From CADEFF01 sp964569315 (GTDB lineage: Bacteria; Pseudomonadota; Alphaproteobacteria; Dongiales; Dongiaceae): a stretch of 30,703 nucleotides of DNA. The notes beneath the pieces are model-generated. The model ran no database searches, had not been told where the DNA came from, and saw only the letters and a list, made by a program, of their open reading frames with translations. How positions within the stretch are numbered: the stretch's first letter is position 1; every line of letters begins with the position of its first letter. Shown here one piece after another: positions 16,388 through 22,697 of this stretch. The stretch is taken from positions 1 through 30,703 of the forward strand of contig CAZMUZ010000036.1 in the NCBI GenBank assembly GCA_964569315.1. Direction: 5' to 3'. Both the position numbers and the translations under genes were made by a program.

Positions 16388-17149
16388 TCAGAGGTTCGCA
16401 TGCAGAATCTCCAGATCGGGAAGGCCCCAGCATTGCAGGCCCATATCCTTCGCCATCATGCCGAGCCCTTCGGTTTCGACCTCGCCTTCGCCCCAGACGG
16501 GATGCACGGGGCGAATCCAGCGGCTCCGCAGACCATAGGGAAAAGGCGGGAAAACGAGCCCGTCGCGATGCAGGTCCGCGCGCACCAGCAGCATGGTGCC
16601 GCCGACCGCATCGAGCCGCGTCGCCGCGCGTCCCCGCAGATCCTGGAGGAGCTGCCGCCCATGGTCGCGCCACGCATTGCGGTCGAAGCTCTCGCCGCCC
16701 GGCTCGGTGACGCAGTGCGGCTGCAGAATGTCGCGGCCCGCCGCCAGCAGCCGCTCCAGGATATCGGCCGGATAGTCGATCACATCGACATCGAGCCACA
16801 GCACCCAGTCCTCGTCATCGAGCGCGCGGAACAGGAGCTGGTTGCGCGCACGGGCGAGGATCGTGCGGCGCTGAAGCTGATAGGCGGGCGCATATCGCGG
16901 CACGCCCTCCGGCATATGGAAGCCGTAGTCGCGCTTCCACATGCCGACGCGGCGGAAGCGCGCGGCGAGCCGCGGCGCCAGCGCCTCGATCGCCGCGTAG
17001 CTCCCGTCGCGGCTGTCGCTTTCGAGGAACCCGAGCGAAACATGCGCGGCCGGATAGGTGAGCTTCTCGAGGCCGGAGAGGTAGCTCTCGAGGAAAGGCC
17101 GCGCGTCTTTCAGCGGTGTCAGCACCAGGATGTTCGGCGATGCGTCCAT
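16388..17149 (-). CDS. Anp1/Mnn9-like glycosyltransferase (GT62-like)
   Basis: A 253-residue GT-A-fold glycosyltransferase. The N-terminus (ILVLTPLKDARPFLESYL) and LGFLESDSRDGS (39-50) are followed by ARARNQLL and a DxD metal-binding motif in WVLWLDVDVIDYP (D120, D122). Later come GGTMLLVRAD and VETEGLGMMAKDMG. This order matches the Anp1 family, known mainly from fungal alpha-1,6-mannan polymerase subunits (Anp1, Mnn9, Van1), with scattered bacterial members. GGAAGGA sits 5 nt before the ATG. It is divergent from the operon at 17246, whose first gene also resembles a fungal-type mannosyltransferase, so both may act on the same product. Donor and acceptor are unknown. Confidence 0.8.
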   Translation of the reverse strand: MDASPNILVLTPLKDARPFLESYLSGLEKLTYPAAHVSLGFLESDSRDGSYAAIEALAPRLAARFRRVGMWKRDYGFHMPEGVPRYAPAYQLQRRTILARARNQLLFRALDDEDWVLWLDVDVIDYPADILERLLAAGRDILQPHCVTEPGGESFDRNAWRDHGRQLLQDLRGRAATRLDAVGGTMLLVRADLHRDGLVFPPFPYGLRSRWIRPVHPVWGEGEVETEGLGMMAKDMGLQCWGLPDLEILHANL

Positions 17150-17245
17150 GGTCGTCCTTCCCGCCCCTCGTTTACAGGCCTCGCGCCGGCCCCTACTGTG
17201 GCCCGTCCCGCCCCGCCCGGGGCTGCATCAGCCGAATCGCACCGG

Positions 17246-18859
17246 ATGACAGTCGATCCAACGCCGGATCACAAGGCCCTTCTCGCCGCGTGCCTCGCGC
17301 GGCCGGCGCCCTTTCCCGCCGACCGCTTCGACGGGCGCGGCATCGTCATCTGCGCGGGCGGCGTGCGGATGTTCACCTGCGCCTGGGTGCTGCTCTGGAT
17401 GCTCCGAAACGAACTCGGATGCCGTCTTCCGATCCAGCTCTGGCATCTGGGCGCGGCCGAGCTGTCGCCGGCGATGCGACTGCTGCTGACGGAGTTCGAT
17501 GTCGAGCTGGTCGATGCCGAGGCGGTCAGGGCGCGCAACCCCGCGCGCATCGCGGACGGCTGGCAGCTCAAGCCTTTCGCCGCCATGCATAGCCGCTTCG
17601 CCGAGGTCCTGCTGCTCGATGCCGACCAGGTGCCGATCGCGGACCCGGCGCCCCTGTTCGACTGGCCCGAGTTCCGCGAAACCGGCGCCGTGTTCTGGCC
17701 GGACATCGTCGATCTCCGCGCCGACAACCCGATCTGGGAAGCCTGCGGCCTGCCCGCGGAACGGACGATCTCCTTCGAGAGCGGACAGCTCCTGATCGAC
17801 AAGACCCGGCATTGGCGCGCACTCATGGCGACGCTGCATCTGAACGAAGAGGCCGAGCATTACTACCGGCTCGTCTATGGCGACAAGGACACCTTCCTCA
17901 TCGGCTGGAAGCTGACCGCGAGCCGCTACAGCCTCGTGCCGCACCGGCCCTTCCCGCTCATGCGCGCGCTGATCCAGCGCGATTTCGCCGGCGAACCGAT
18001 CCTACAGCATCGCATCGGCGCGAAATGGCTGCTCGCCGCGAGCCAGTTCCGCATCGAAGGCTTCCGCCACGAGGAGGCGTGCCTCGCGGCGCTGGAGGTG
18101 CTGAAGGGGCGCTGGAACGGGCGGATGTTCTGGCCGCCCGCGCAATCGCCGGCCGCGCTTGCGGTCGAGGCGCGCCTGATCGAGAGCCGCGCTTTCCGGT
18201 GGCACATCGTGGGCGATCGCGACCGGACGATCGAGCTCCTCCCCGGCCATCAGATCGGTGCGGGTCGCGATATTCTCTGCCAGACCTGGTGCGTGACCGA
18301 GGAAGCGGGCGAACCCGTGCTGACGATCTTCGACGATCAGCGGCCGACCCACCGCTTCGCACCCGCCGGGGACGGGCGCTGGCAGGGACGCCAGCTTCTG
18401 CTCGACGGCGCCGAGGCGACGCTTCGTCCGGCGGCCGATGCGGACGCGGCCCTCGATGGCTTGTCGCCATCCTCCACGGCCGTCGATGGTTTGGCGCGGC
18501 CCGCCGCGGCCCTCGATGGTTTGGCGCGGCCCGCCGCGGCCCTCGATGGTTTGGCGCGGCCCGCCGCGCCGGGCGGGATGCTCGAAAGCCTGCTCCTCGC
18601 CGCGGGCTATGGCGCGGGCGCGGCACCCTTCGACGAAGCCATGCTGGCGGACGCGCTGCCGCTGCTTCTCGCGGCCTATCCCGATCTGGCGGCGCAGCTC
18701 GAGCGCGAGGCCGCGCGTTTTCCGGAGCGCTCCCGCGAGCGGGCCTCGCTGCGGCGGCTCGCCGCCGACGCGGCGCGATCGGCGCCGCGACGCTTGGCCG
18801 ACCCCGCCGGCCGCCAGCAATGGCGCATCCTCTCGACCCACTATCAGCCGGGCGATTGA
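17246..18859 (+). CDS. MNN1-like putative mannosyltransferase with variable C-terminal repeat
   Basis: A 537-residue protein. Residues about 28-330 form a GT-A-like domain: GRGIVICAGGVRMFTCAWVL, then PIQLWHLG, WQLKPFAAMHSRFAEVLLLD and the metal-binding D125-A-D127. SGQLLIDKTRHW and YGDKDTFLIGWKL follow. This is the pattern of the fungal-type alpha-mannosyltransferase (Mnn1/'mannosyltransferase putative') family. The C-terminal part (about 335-537) is unlike it and contains four 10-residue repeats (402-441, consensus ALDGLARPAA), then a helical segment. The ATG at 17246 is the first start that precedes the domain; its SD is weak. It is the first gene of a plus-strand operon that continues to 22697. 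Confidence 0.82.
   Translation: MTVDPTPDHKALLAACLARPAPFPADRFDGRGIVICAGGVRMFTCAWVLLWMLRNELGCRLPIQLWHLGAAELSPAMRLLLTEFDVELVDAEAVRARNPARIADGWQLKPFAAMHSRFAEVLLLDADQVPIADPAPLFDWPEFRETGAVFWPDIVDLRADNPIWEACGLPAERTISFESGQLLIDKTRHWRALMATLHLNEEAEHYYRLVYGDKDTFLIGWKLTASRYSLVPHRPFPLMRALIQRDFAGEPILQHRIGAKWLLAASQFRIEGFRHEEACLAALEVLKGRWNGRMFWPPAQSPAALAVEARLIESRAFRWHIVGDRDRTIELLPGHQIGAGRDILCQTWCVTEEAGEPVLTIFDDQRPTHRFAPAGDGRWQGRQLLLDGAEATLRPAADADAALDGLSPSSTAVDGLARPAAALDGLARPAAALDGLARPAAPGGMLESLLLAAGYGAGAAPFDEAMLADALPLLLAAYPDLAAQLEREAARFPERSRERASLRRLAADAARSAPRRLADPAGRQQWRILSTHYQPGD
18451..18570 (+). repeat. 30-bp in-frame minisatellite, four units
   Basis: Units lie at 18451-18480, 18481-18510, 18511-18540 and 18541-18570. 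Units 2-4 are almost identical at DNA level (ctcgatggtttggcgcggcc core); unit 1 is diverged in its second half. Each codes for ten residues of the upstream glycosyltransferase, so copy-number changes keep the frame. The near-identity suggests recent expansion. Confidence 0.95.
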
Positions 18860-18887
18860 ACGGGCGCGGCCCGAGAACCCGGACGGC

Positions 18888-20141
18888 ATGAAACCGCGCC
18901 TCCTCTTCATCAGCCCGGTGATGCCCGCCGAAGGCGGCAACGGCCTCGCCATGCGGGCAGGCCTGTTCCTCGAGGCGCTCGCGCGTTGCGGCAAGGTCGA
19001 TCTGGTCGTGCTCCCCGCCGCCGGCGGCCCCGGGAAGCCGACGGCGTTCGCAAGACGGCTCGCCCGGACCGCGCAGGTGGTGACGCTCCGCGACCGGACG
19101 GATACGCATTTCGCGCTCCTGCAGCGCCTCGCCGATCCCGCCGCCCGGCTCCAGGCCTTTCGCGACTACGGCAGGCCTTCCCTGATGCGGTTCCTGACCG
19201 CGCCGGTCCTCGGCGAGCTCCGCGACCGTCTCGCGGGCGAGACTTACGACGCCGTTCATCTCATGCGGCTCTATCTGGCCCCCCTCATTCAGATCTGGGA
19301 CGGCGCGCGTCCCCGCCGACCGCTCTTCTCGCTCGATCTCGACGAGGACGAGGTCAGCACGCGGGAAAGCCTCGCGAGGCTGCATCGCGACCGCGGCGCC
19401 GCGGAGGCCGCCGACTGGGAACTGGCGGAAGCCCGGGCCTATCGCCGGCTCGAAGCGCAGTATCTGCCGCGGTTCGACCGGCTCTGGATGTCGAGCCCCT
19501 TGGAAGGAAAGCGGCTTGCGGCGCGCATGCCGGCGCGGAGCCATGTCGCGCCCAATGCGATCGCGCTGCCGGCCGAGGCGCGAGGGCAGCGCCGGAAACC
19601 GGCCGGCGCCCCGCGCCTCCTTTTCGTGGGCTCGATGGGCTACCTCCCGAACGACGACGCCATGCGCTGGTTCCTTGCCGCGATCTGGCCCCGATTGCGG
19701 GCGCATCCCCTTCATCCCCGACTGGATATCGTCGGCAGCCATCCGCCGGAAAGCCTGCGCCGCCAGGACGGGCGCGACGGCATCCGTATCGTCGAGCCGC
19801 GCCGGAGCCTCGCGCCGTACTATCGCCGCGCCGCCCTCGCCATCGTTCCGATCCGCGGCGGCGGCGGCACCCGCCTCAAGATCCTGGAAGCGGGCGCCTT
19901 CGCCCTGCCGGTGGTCTCGACGCGCATCGGCGCCGAGGGACTCTCCTTCCGCAGCCCCCGCCATCTCTGGCTCGCCGACAGCGCGGACCGGTTTCTCGCC
20001 GCCTGCATCGAGGCGCTCGAGGACCCGGCGGAGGCCGCACGGCGCGGCATGGCGGCCCGGCGCGAGGTGGAGGCCCGGTACGAGCGCGGCCGGGTGGGCG
20101 CGGCGCTTGCCGCCGGCTTCGCACGGCTCCTGCCAGGCTGA
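18888..20141 (+). CDS. GT4-like glycosyltransferase (GT-B fold)
   Basis: A 417-residue GT-B glycosyltransferase. The N-terminal half begins LLFISPVMPAEGGNGLAMRA, the acceptor-side glycine-rich loop of GT4 enzymes. The linker is followed by RLLFVGSMGYLPNDDAMRWF, typical of the C-terminal nucleotide-sugar domain. GGGGTRLKILEAGAFALPVV (about residues 325-345) is the E-x7-E-like donor site. It is 28 nt after the stop of the preceding glycosyltransferase gene and 54 nt before the pqqD-like gene, so it belongs to the same operon. The ATG at 18888 directly precedes the Rossmann-like first strand. Sugar and acceptor are unknown. In-frame sequence upstream of this start shadows the repeat of the previous gene and is not coding. 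Confidence 0.88.
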   Translation: MKPRLLFISPVMPAEGGNGLAMRAGLFLEALARCGKVDLVVLPAAGGPGKPTAFARRLARTAQVVTLRDRTDTHFALLQRLADPAARLQAFRDYGRPSLMRFLTAPVLGELRDRLAGETYDAVHLMRLYLAPLIQIWDGARPRRPLFSLDLDEDEVSTRESLARLHRDRGAAEAADWELAEARAYRRLEAQYLPRFDRLWMSSPLEGKRLAARMPARSHVAPNAIALPAEARGQRRKPAGAPRLLFVGSMGYLPNDDAMRWFLAAIWPRLRAHPLHPRLDIVGSHPPESLRRQDGRDGIRIVEPRRSLAPYYRRAALAIVPIRGGGGTRLKILEAGAFALPVVSTRIGAEGLSFRSPRHLWLADSADRFLAACIEALEDPAEAARRGMAARREVEARYERGRVGAALAAGFARLLPG

Positions 20142-20195
20142 CAAGCCCGGCCATGGCAGGCTAAAAGAAGCCCGCGAAAGGATCCCCGTTTCCCG

Positions 20196-20453
20196 ATGAA
20201 CGAACGCCCGCGCCACCTTTCCGAGGTCGAGATCAATCCCGTGGCCGACGGCTATGTGCTCTATCAGCCGTCGCGGGACCGGGTGCATTTTCTGAATGCG
20301 ACGGCGGTCGTCGTTTACGAGCTCTGCACCGGCAAGCACACCGCCGACGAGATCGCCGCGATGGTGCAGCAGGCCTATGAGCTGGACGCGGCGCCGACCG
20401 CGGAGGTCGCGGCCTGCCTCGACAATCTCCGCCAGGAAGGACTCGTCGCATAG
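20196..20453 (+). CDS. PqqD-like RiPP recognition element protein
   Basis: An 85-residue protein with the full PqqD-domain pattern. The beta-rich N-terminal part VADGYVLYQPSRDRVHFLNATAVVVYEL (short motifs GYVLY and FLNATA) leads into TGKHTADEIAAMV, then a helix and LDNLRQEGLVA. PqqD-type RREs are three-stranded wing/helix domains that bind the leader of a ribosomally made peptide and bring it to its modifying enzymes. They occur alone in PQQ, lasso (B1) and other RiPP clusters. Here the gene lies directly before a HPr-kinase-like gene and a 56-residue peptide gene, the order seen in lasso-type clusters with tailoring kinases. A weak SD (AAAGGA) lies about 13 nt before the ATG. PQQ itself is unlikely because no pqqA/C/E is present. 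Confidence 0.88.
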   Translation: MNERPRHLSEVEINPVADGYVLYQPSRDRVHFLNATAVVVYELCTGKHTADEIAAMVQQAYELDAAPTAEVAACLDNLRQEGLVA

Positions 20454-20515
20454 GCGACAGCGTCACGATTCGTACGCTCGATCGCACGGTCACGGTCACC
20501 GGCGCGCCCGATGCC

Positions 20516-21283
20516 TTGCGCGCGATCCGGTTCCTCGCCTGCGATCCCGACATGCCGCACGAGGCCGCGGGAGAAACCGTGGCGCTCGAGGCGGCGGGCG
20601 CAGGCTGGGACATGCGCCTGCCGGACGGGCGCGTTCGGCACGCCCTCACCCCGCCTCATGCGCTCGATCTCCTCTATCGCCACATCCACGTCATCGAAGC
20701 CGCCGAGCAGGCGCCTTTCGTTTCCCTCCATGCCGCGACGTTGCGCCTCGACGGGCACCGGCTGGTGCTGGTGGGCGACCGGGGCAGCGGCAAGACGACG
20801 CTCGCCGGCGCGCTCGTCTTCGACGGCTTCGCGCTCGAAGGCGACGAGGCGATCTATCTGACGCCGGACGGCGCCATCCCGCGGCCGCGCAGCATGCGCA
20901 TCAAGCAGGCGGCGCTGCGGCTCCTGCCGCAGCTCGGACCCTATCTCGACCGGCTCCCCTACTATCTCGATTGGCTCGACCGGAAGATCTTCGCCTTCGA
21001 TCCCCGGGCGGCGGGGCTTCCCTGGCGCATCGATCGAGGCCCGATCCATCATCTGGTGCTGATCGAGCCCAATCACGGCGGCCGCTCGGTCATAAGCCCG
21101 CTTGCGGAGAGCGAGGCGGTCGCCGCCTTGCTGCCCCATGCGACCTTCGGCGACGGCGGGAGGGGACGCTCGCTCGGCGCGATCGCGGAAATCGCGCGCA
21201 GCGCGCATGTCCATCGCCTTGCGCTCGGCGATTTACCCAACGCGATCCGTCACTTGCGCCGCATCGGCGCAGATGCTAGATAA
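20516..21283 (+). CDS. HPr-kinase-like (HprK/PadeK-type) serine kinase
   Basis: A P-loop kinase of at least 255 residues. The core reads VSLHAATLRLDGHRLVLVGD then RGSGKTTLAGAL; Walker A is GDRGSGKTT (87-95). It is followed by GFALEGDEAIYL, where HprK proteins have the catalytic acidic pair of the type LSDD; here only GDE. The HPr-binding region and the N-terminal domain of true HprK are absent. Such short HprK relatives tailor peptides in some lasso clusters by phosphorylating the C-terminal Ser. The start is doubtful. TTG 20516 is the only conventional in-frame start, but sequence resembling the domain continues about 20 codons upstream (VTIRTLDRTVTVTGAPDAL), reaching the pqqD stop. The true start may be a rare codon (ATT 20468 or ATA 20450). 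It lies 30 nt before the peptide gene. Confidence 0.82.
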   Translation: MRAIRFLACDPDMPHEAAGETVALEAAGAGWDMRLPDGRVRHALTPPHALDLLYRHIHVIEAAEQAPFVSLHAATLRLDGHRLVLVGDRGSGKTTLAGALVFDGFALEGDEAIYLTPDGAIPRPRSMRIKQAALRLLPQLGPYLDRLPYYLDWLDRKIFAFDPRAAGLPWRIDRGPIHHLVLIEPNHGGRSVISPLAESEAVAALLPHATFGDGGRGRSLGAIAEIARSAHVHRLALGDLPNAIRHLRRIGADAR

Positions 21284-21313
21284 TGTCGATATTGGAACTG
21301 GAGGCGCCCCGTC

Positions 21314-21484
21314 ATGTCGGACAAGGTCATCGATAAAGTCGTGGAAGAGGTGGACGAGCCTCGCCGCAGCGCCCTCCGGAAGCTGATCGTCGGCACGGCG
21401 TTCGTCGTGCCCACCGTGGCGTCCTTCTCGATGGACGGGCTCACCGTCAAATCGGCGCACGCCATCGTTCCGAACGCCAGCTAG
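21314..21484 (+). CDS. 56-residue putative modified peptide precursor with Tat-like leader
   Basis: The peptide has an acidic N-terminal segment (MSDKVIDKVVEEVDEP), a twin-Arg/Lys patch (RRSALRK, 17-23), a hydrophobic stretch (LIVGTAFVVPTVASF, 24-38), then SMDGLTVKSAHA and a six-residue tail IVPNAS ending in Ser56. SAHA before the tail resembles a signal-peptidase AxA site. The SD is good (CTGGAGG, 9 nt before the ATG). It is 30 nt after the kinase gene and 61 nt before a SunS-like glycosyltransferase gene, and it is the only small peptide gene in the operon. RRE, kinase and nucleotidyltransferase next to it suggest a RiPP precursor: residues 1-16 could be the RRE-binding part and Ser56 the phosphorylation site. 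A simple Tat-anchored small protein is the alternative. Confidence 0.8.
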   Translation: MSDKVIDKVVEEVDEPRRSALRKLIVGTAFVVPTVASFSMDGLTVKSAHAIVPNAS

Positions 21485-21490
21485 GTCCCG

Positions 21491-21507
21491 CGCCGCCTTC
21501 GGCGGCG
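21491..21507 (+). promoter_or_regulatory. GC hairpin between peptide gene and glycosyltransferase gene
   Basis: cgccgcc-ttc-ggcggcg is a perfect 7-bp stem with a 3-base loop, starting 7 nt after the peptide stop codon. Only a weakly T-rich stretch follows. It may act as an attenuator or mRNA 3' stabiliser, letting the peptide be made in excess over the downstream enzyme, as is common after RiPP precursor genes. Confidence 0.5.
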
Positions 21508-21545
21508 TCGCTTCGTTCGACGGCCCACCCTTCCAGGAGGGAGCC

Positions 21546-22697
21546 ATGCGCCTGTCCGCTGCGATGATCATGCGGAACGAGGCGCTGCATCTCGACGCCT
21601 GTCTCCGATCCATCCGTCCGCATGTCGACGAGATCGTCATCGTCGACACCGGCTCGACCGACGCCTCGCCCGAGATCGCGCGCCGCTACGAGGCGCGATT
21701 GCTGCAGCAGCCCTGGCAGGAAGATTTCGCCGCCCCCCGAAACCTGGCGCTGGCGGCGGCGAAGGGCGACTGGATCCTCTATATCGACGCCGACGAGCGG
21801 CTGCGCCTCCCGCCCGGCACGACCCTCGCGCCGTTGCTCGAGGACCGGGAAAAGCTCGCCTGGCGGCTCCGGCTGCAGCCGAAAACGAACTACACCGCCT
21901 ATGCCGAGGTGCGGATTTTCCGGAACCACCCGGAAATCCGCTATCGCGGCGTGATCCACGAGCGCGTCCTGCCGGACATCCTCCGTCTTGCCGCCGGGCG
22001 CGCCGATGCGATCGGCCATTGCGACCTGGTGCTCGAGCATGTCGGCTATGAGGGCGACCAGCACCGCAAGCACGAACGCAACCTGCCGATGCTGCGCCGT
22101 TATCTCGAGACCGAGCCCGAGCGCATCTTCTGCTGGTGGCATATGGGCGAGATCCTGGCCGAGCTCGGCCGGCCCGAGGAAGCCGCCGCGGCCTTCGCCG
22201 AGGGCATCGCGCGCACCCGCCGTCGCGGCGAAAGAGCACCGCTCGCCGAGGACAGCCTGCCCTTCGCGGGATTGCTCAGGCTCGAGCTCGATCGCGGCAA
22301 GCCGGTCGGGCCCCTGCTCGGCGAAGCCCTCGCGCTCTTCCCGGAGAATCGCCTGCTGCGCTGGATCGCCGCGCGACACGAGATGGCGAGCGGCCGGCCG
22401 GCGGCCGCCCTGCCGCTGCTGCGGGCGCTCGCGGCCGAGGATGGCGAGCGCTTCTACGATCCGCTTATCGCCTATGACAAGCGGCTCTTCGGCGAGTTCG
22501 CGCAAGCCTCGCTCGGCGTCTGCTACATGCGGCTCGGTCGGCACGATCTGGCGGCCGAAGCCTTCGCCGCCGCCGCCCGCTTCGCGCCCGAGGATCCGTC
22601 CTACCCGGTGAAGCAGCGGCTCGCCGCCGCCCGCCACGCATCCTGCGGGTGCGGCGAGATGCCGGTGGCACCGGTCGAGGCCGATCTGGCGCCCTAG
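21546..22697 (+). CDS. SunS-like family 2 glycosyltransferase with TPR region
   Basis: A 383-residue protein. Residues 1-190 are a GT2 domain: MIMRNEALHLDACLRSI, then DEIVIVDTGSTDAS (28-41), PRNLALAAAKGDWILYIDAD (64-83; DxD at D81, D83) and YRGVIHERVL. The second half is alpha-helical with TPR-like repeats (PEEAAAAFAEGI; LGRHDLAAEAFAAAARFAPE) and a Cys-containing tail (SCGCGEM). This GT2-plus-TPR architecture is shared with SunS, the S-glycosyltransferase of the glycocin sublancin, and with many uncharacterised enzymes. The SD is strong (CCAGGAGGGAGCC before ATG). It is the last gene of the operon and follows the 56-residue peptide gene, which makes a peptide acceptor conceivable. The peptide has no Cys, so Ser/Thr O-glycosylation would be needed; a lipid or polysaccharide acceptor is equally possible. 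Confidence 0.88.
   Translation: MRLSAAMIMRNEALHLDACLRSIRPHVDEIVIVDTGSTDASPEIARRYEARLLQQPWQEDFAAPRNLALAAAKGDWILYIDADERLRLPPGTTLAPLLEDREKLAWRLRLQPKTNYTAYAEVRIFRNHPEIRYRGVIHERVLPDILRLAAGRADAIGHCDLVLEHVGYEGDQHRKHERNLPMLRRYLETEPERIFCWWHMGEILAELGRPEEAAAAFAEGIARTRRRGERAPLAEDSLPFAGLLRLELDRGKPVGPLLGEALALFPENRLLRWIAARHEMASGRPAAALPLLRALAAEDGERFYDPLIAYDKRLFGEFAQASLGVCYMRLGRHDLAAEAFAAAARFAPEDPSYPVKQRLAAARHASCGCGEMPVAPVEADLAP

Noticed and set aside
17958..20339. A 793-codon minus-strand open frame across the glycosyltransferase operon
   Set aside because: It crosses two plus-strand genes with clear GT motifs. Its product is Arg/Pro/Ala-rich with repeats that mirror the 30-bp minisatellite.
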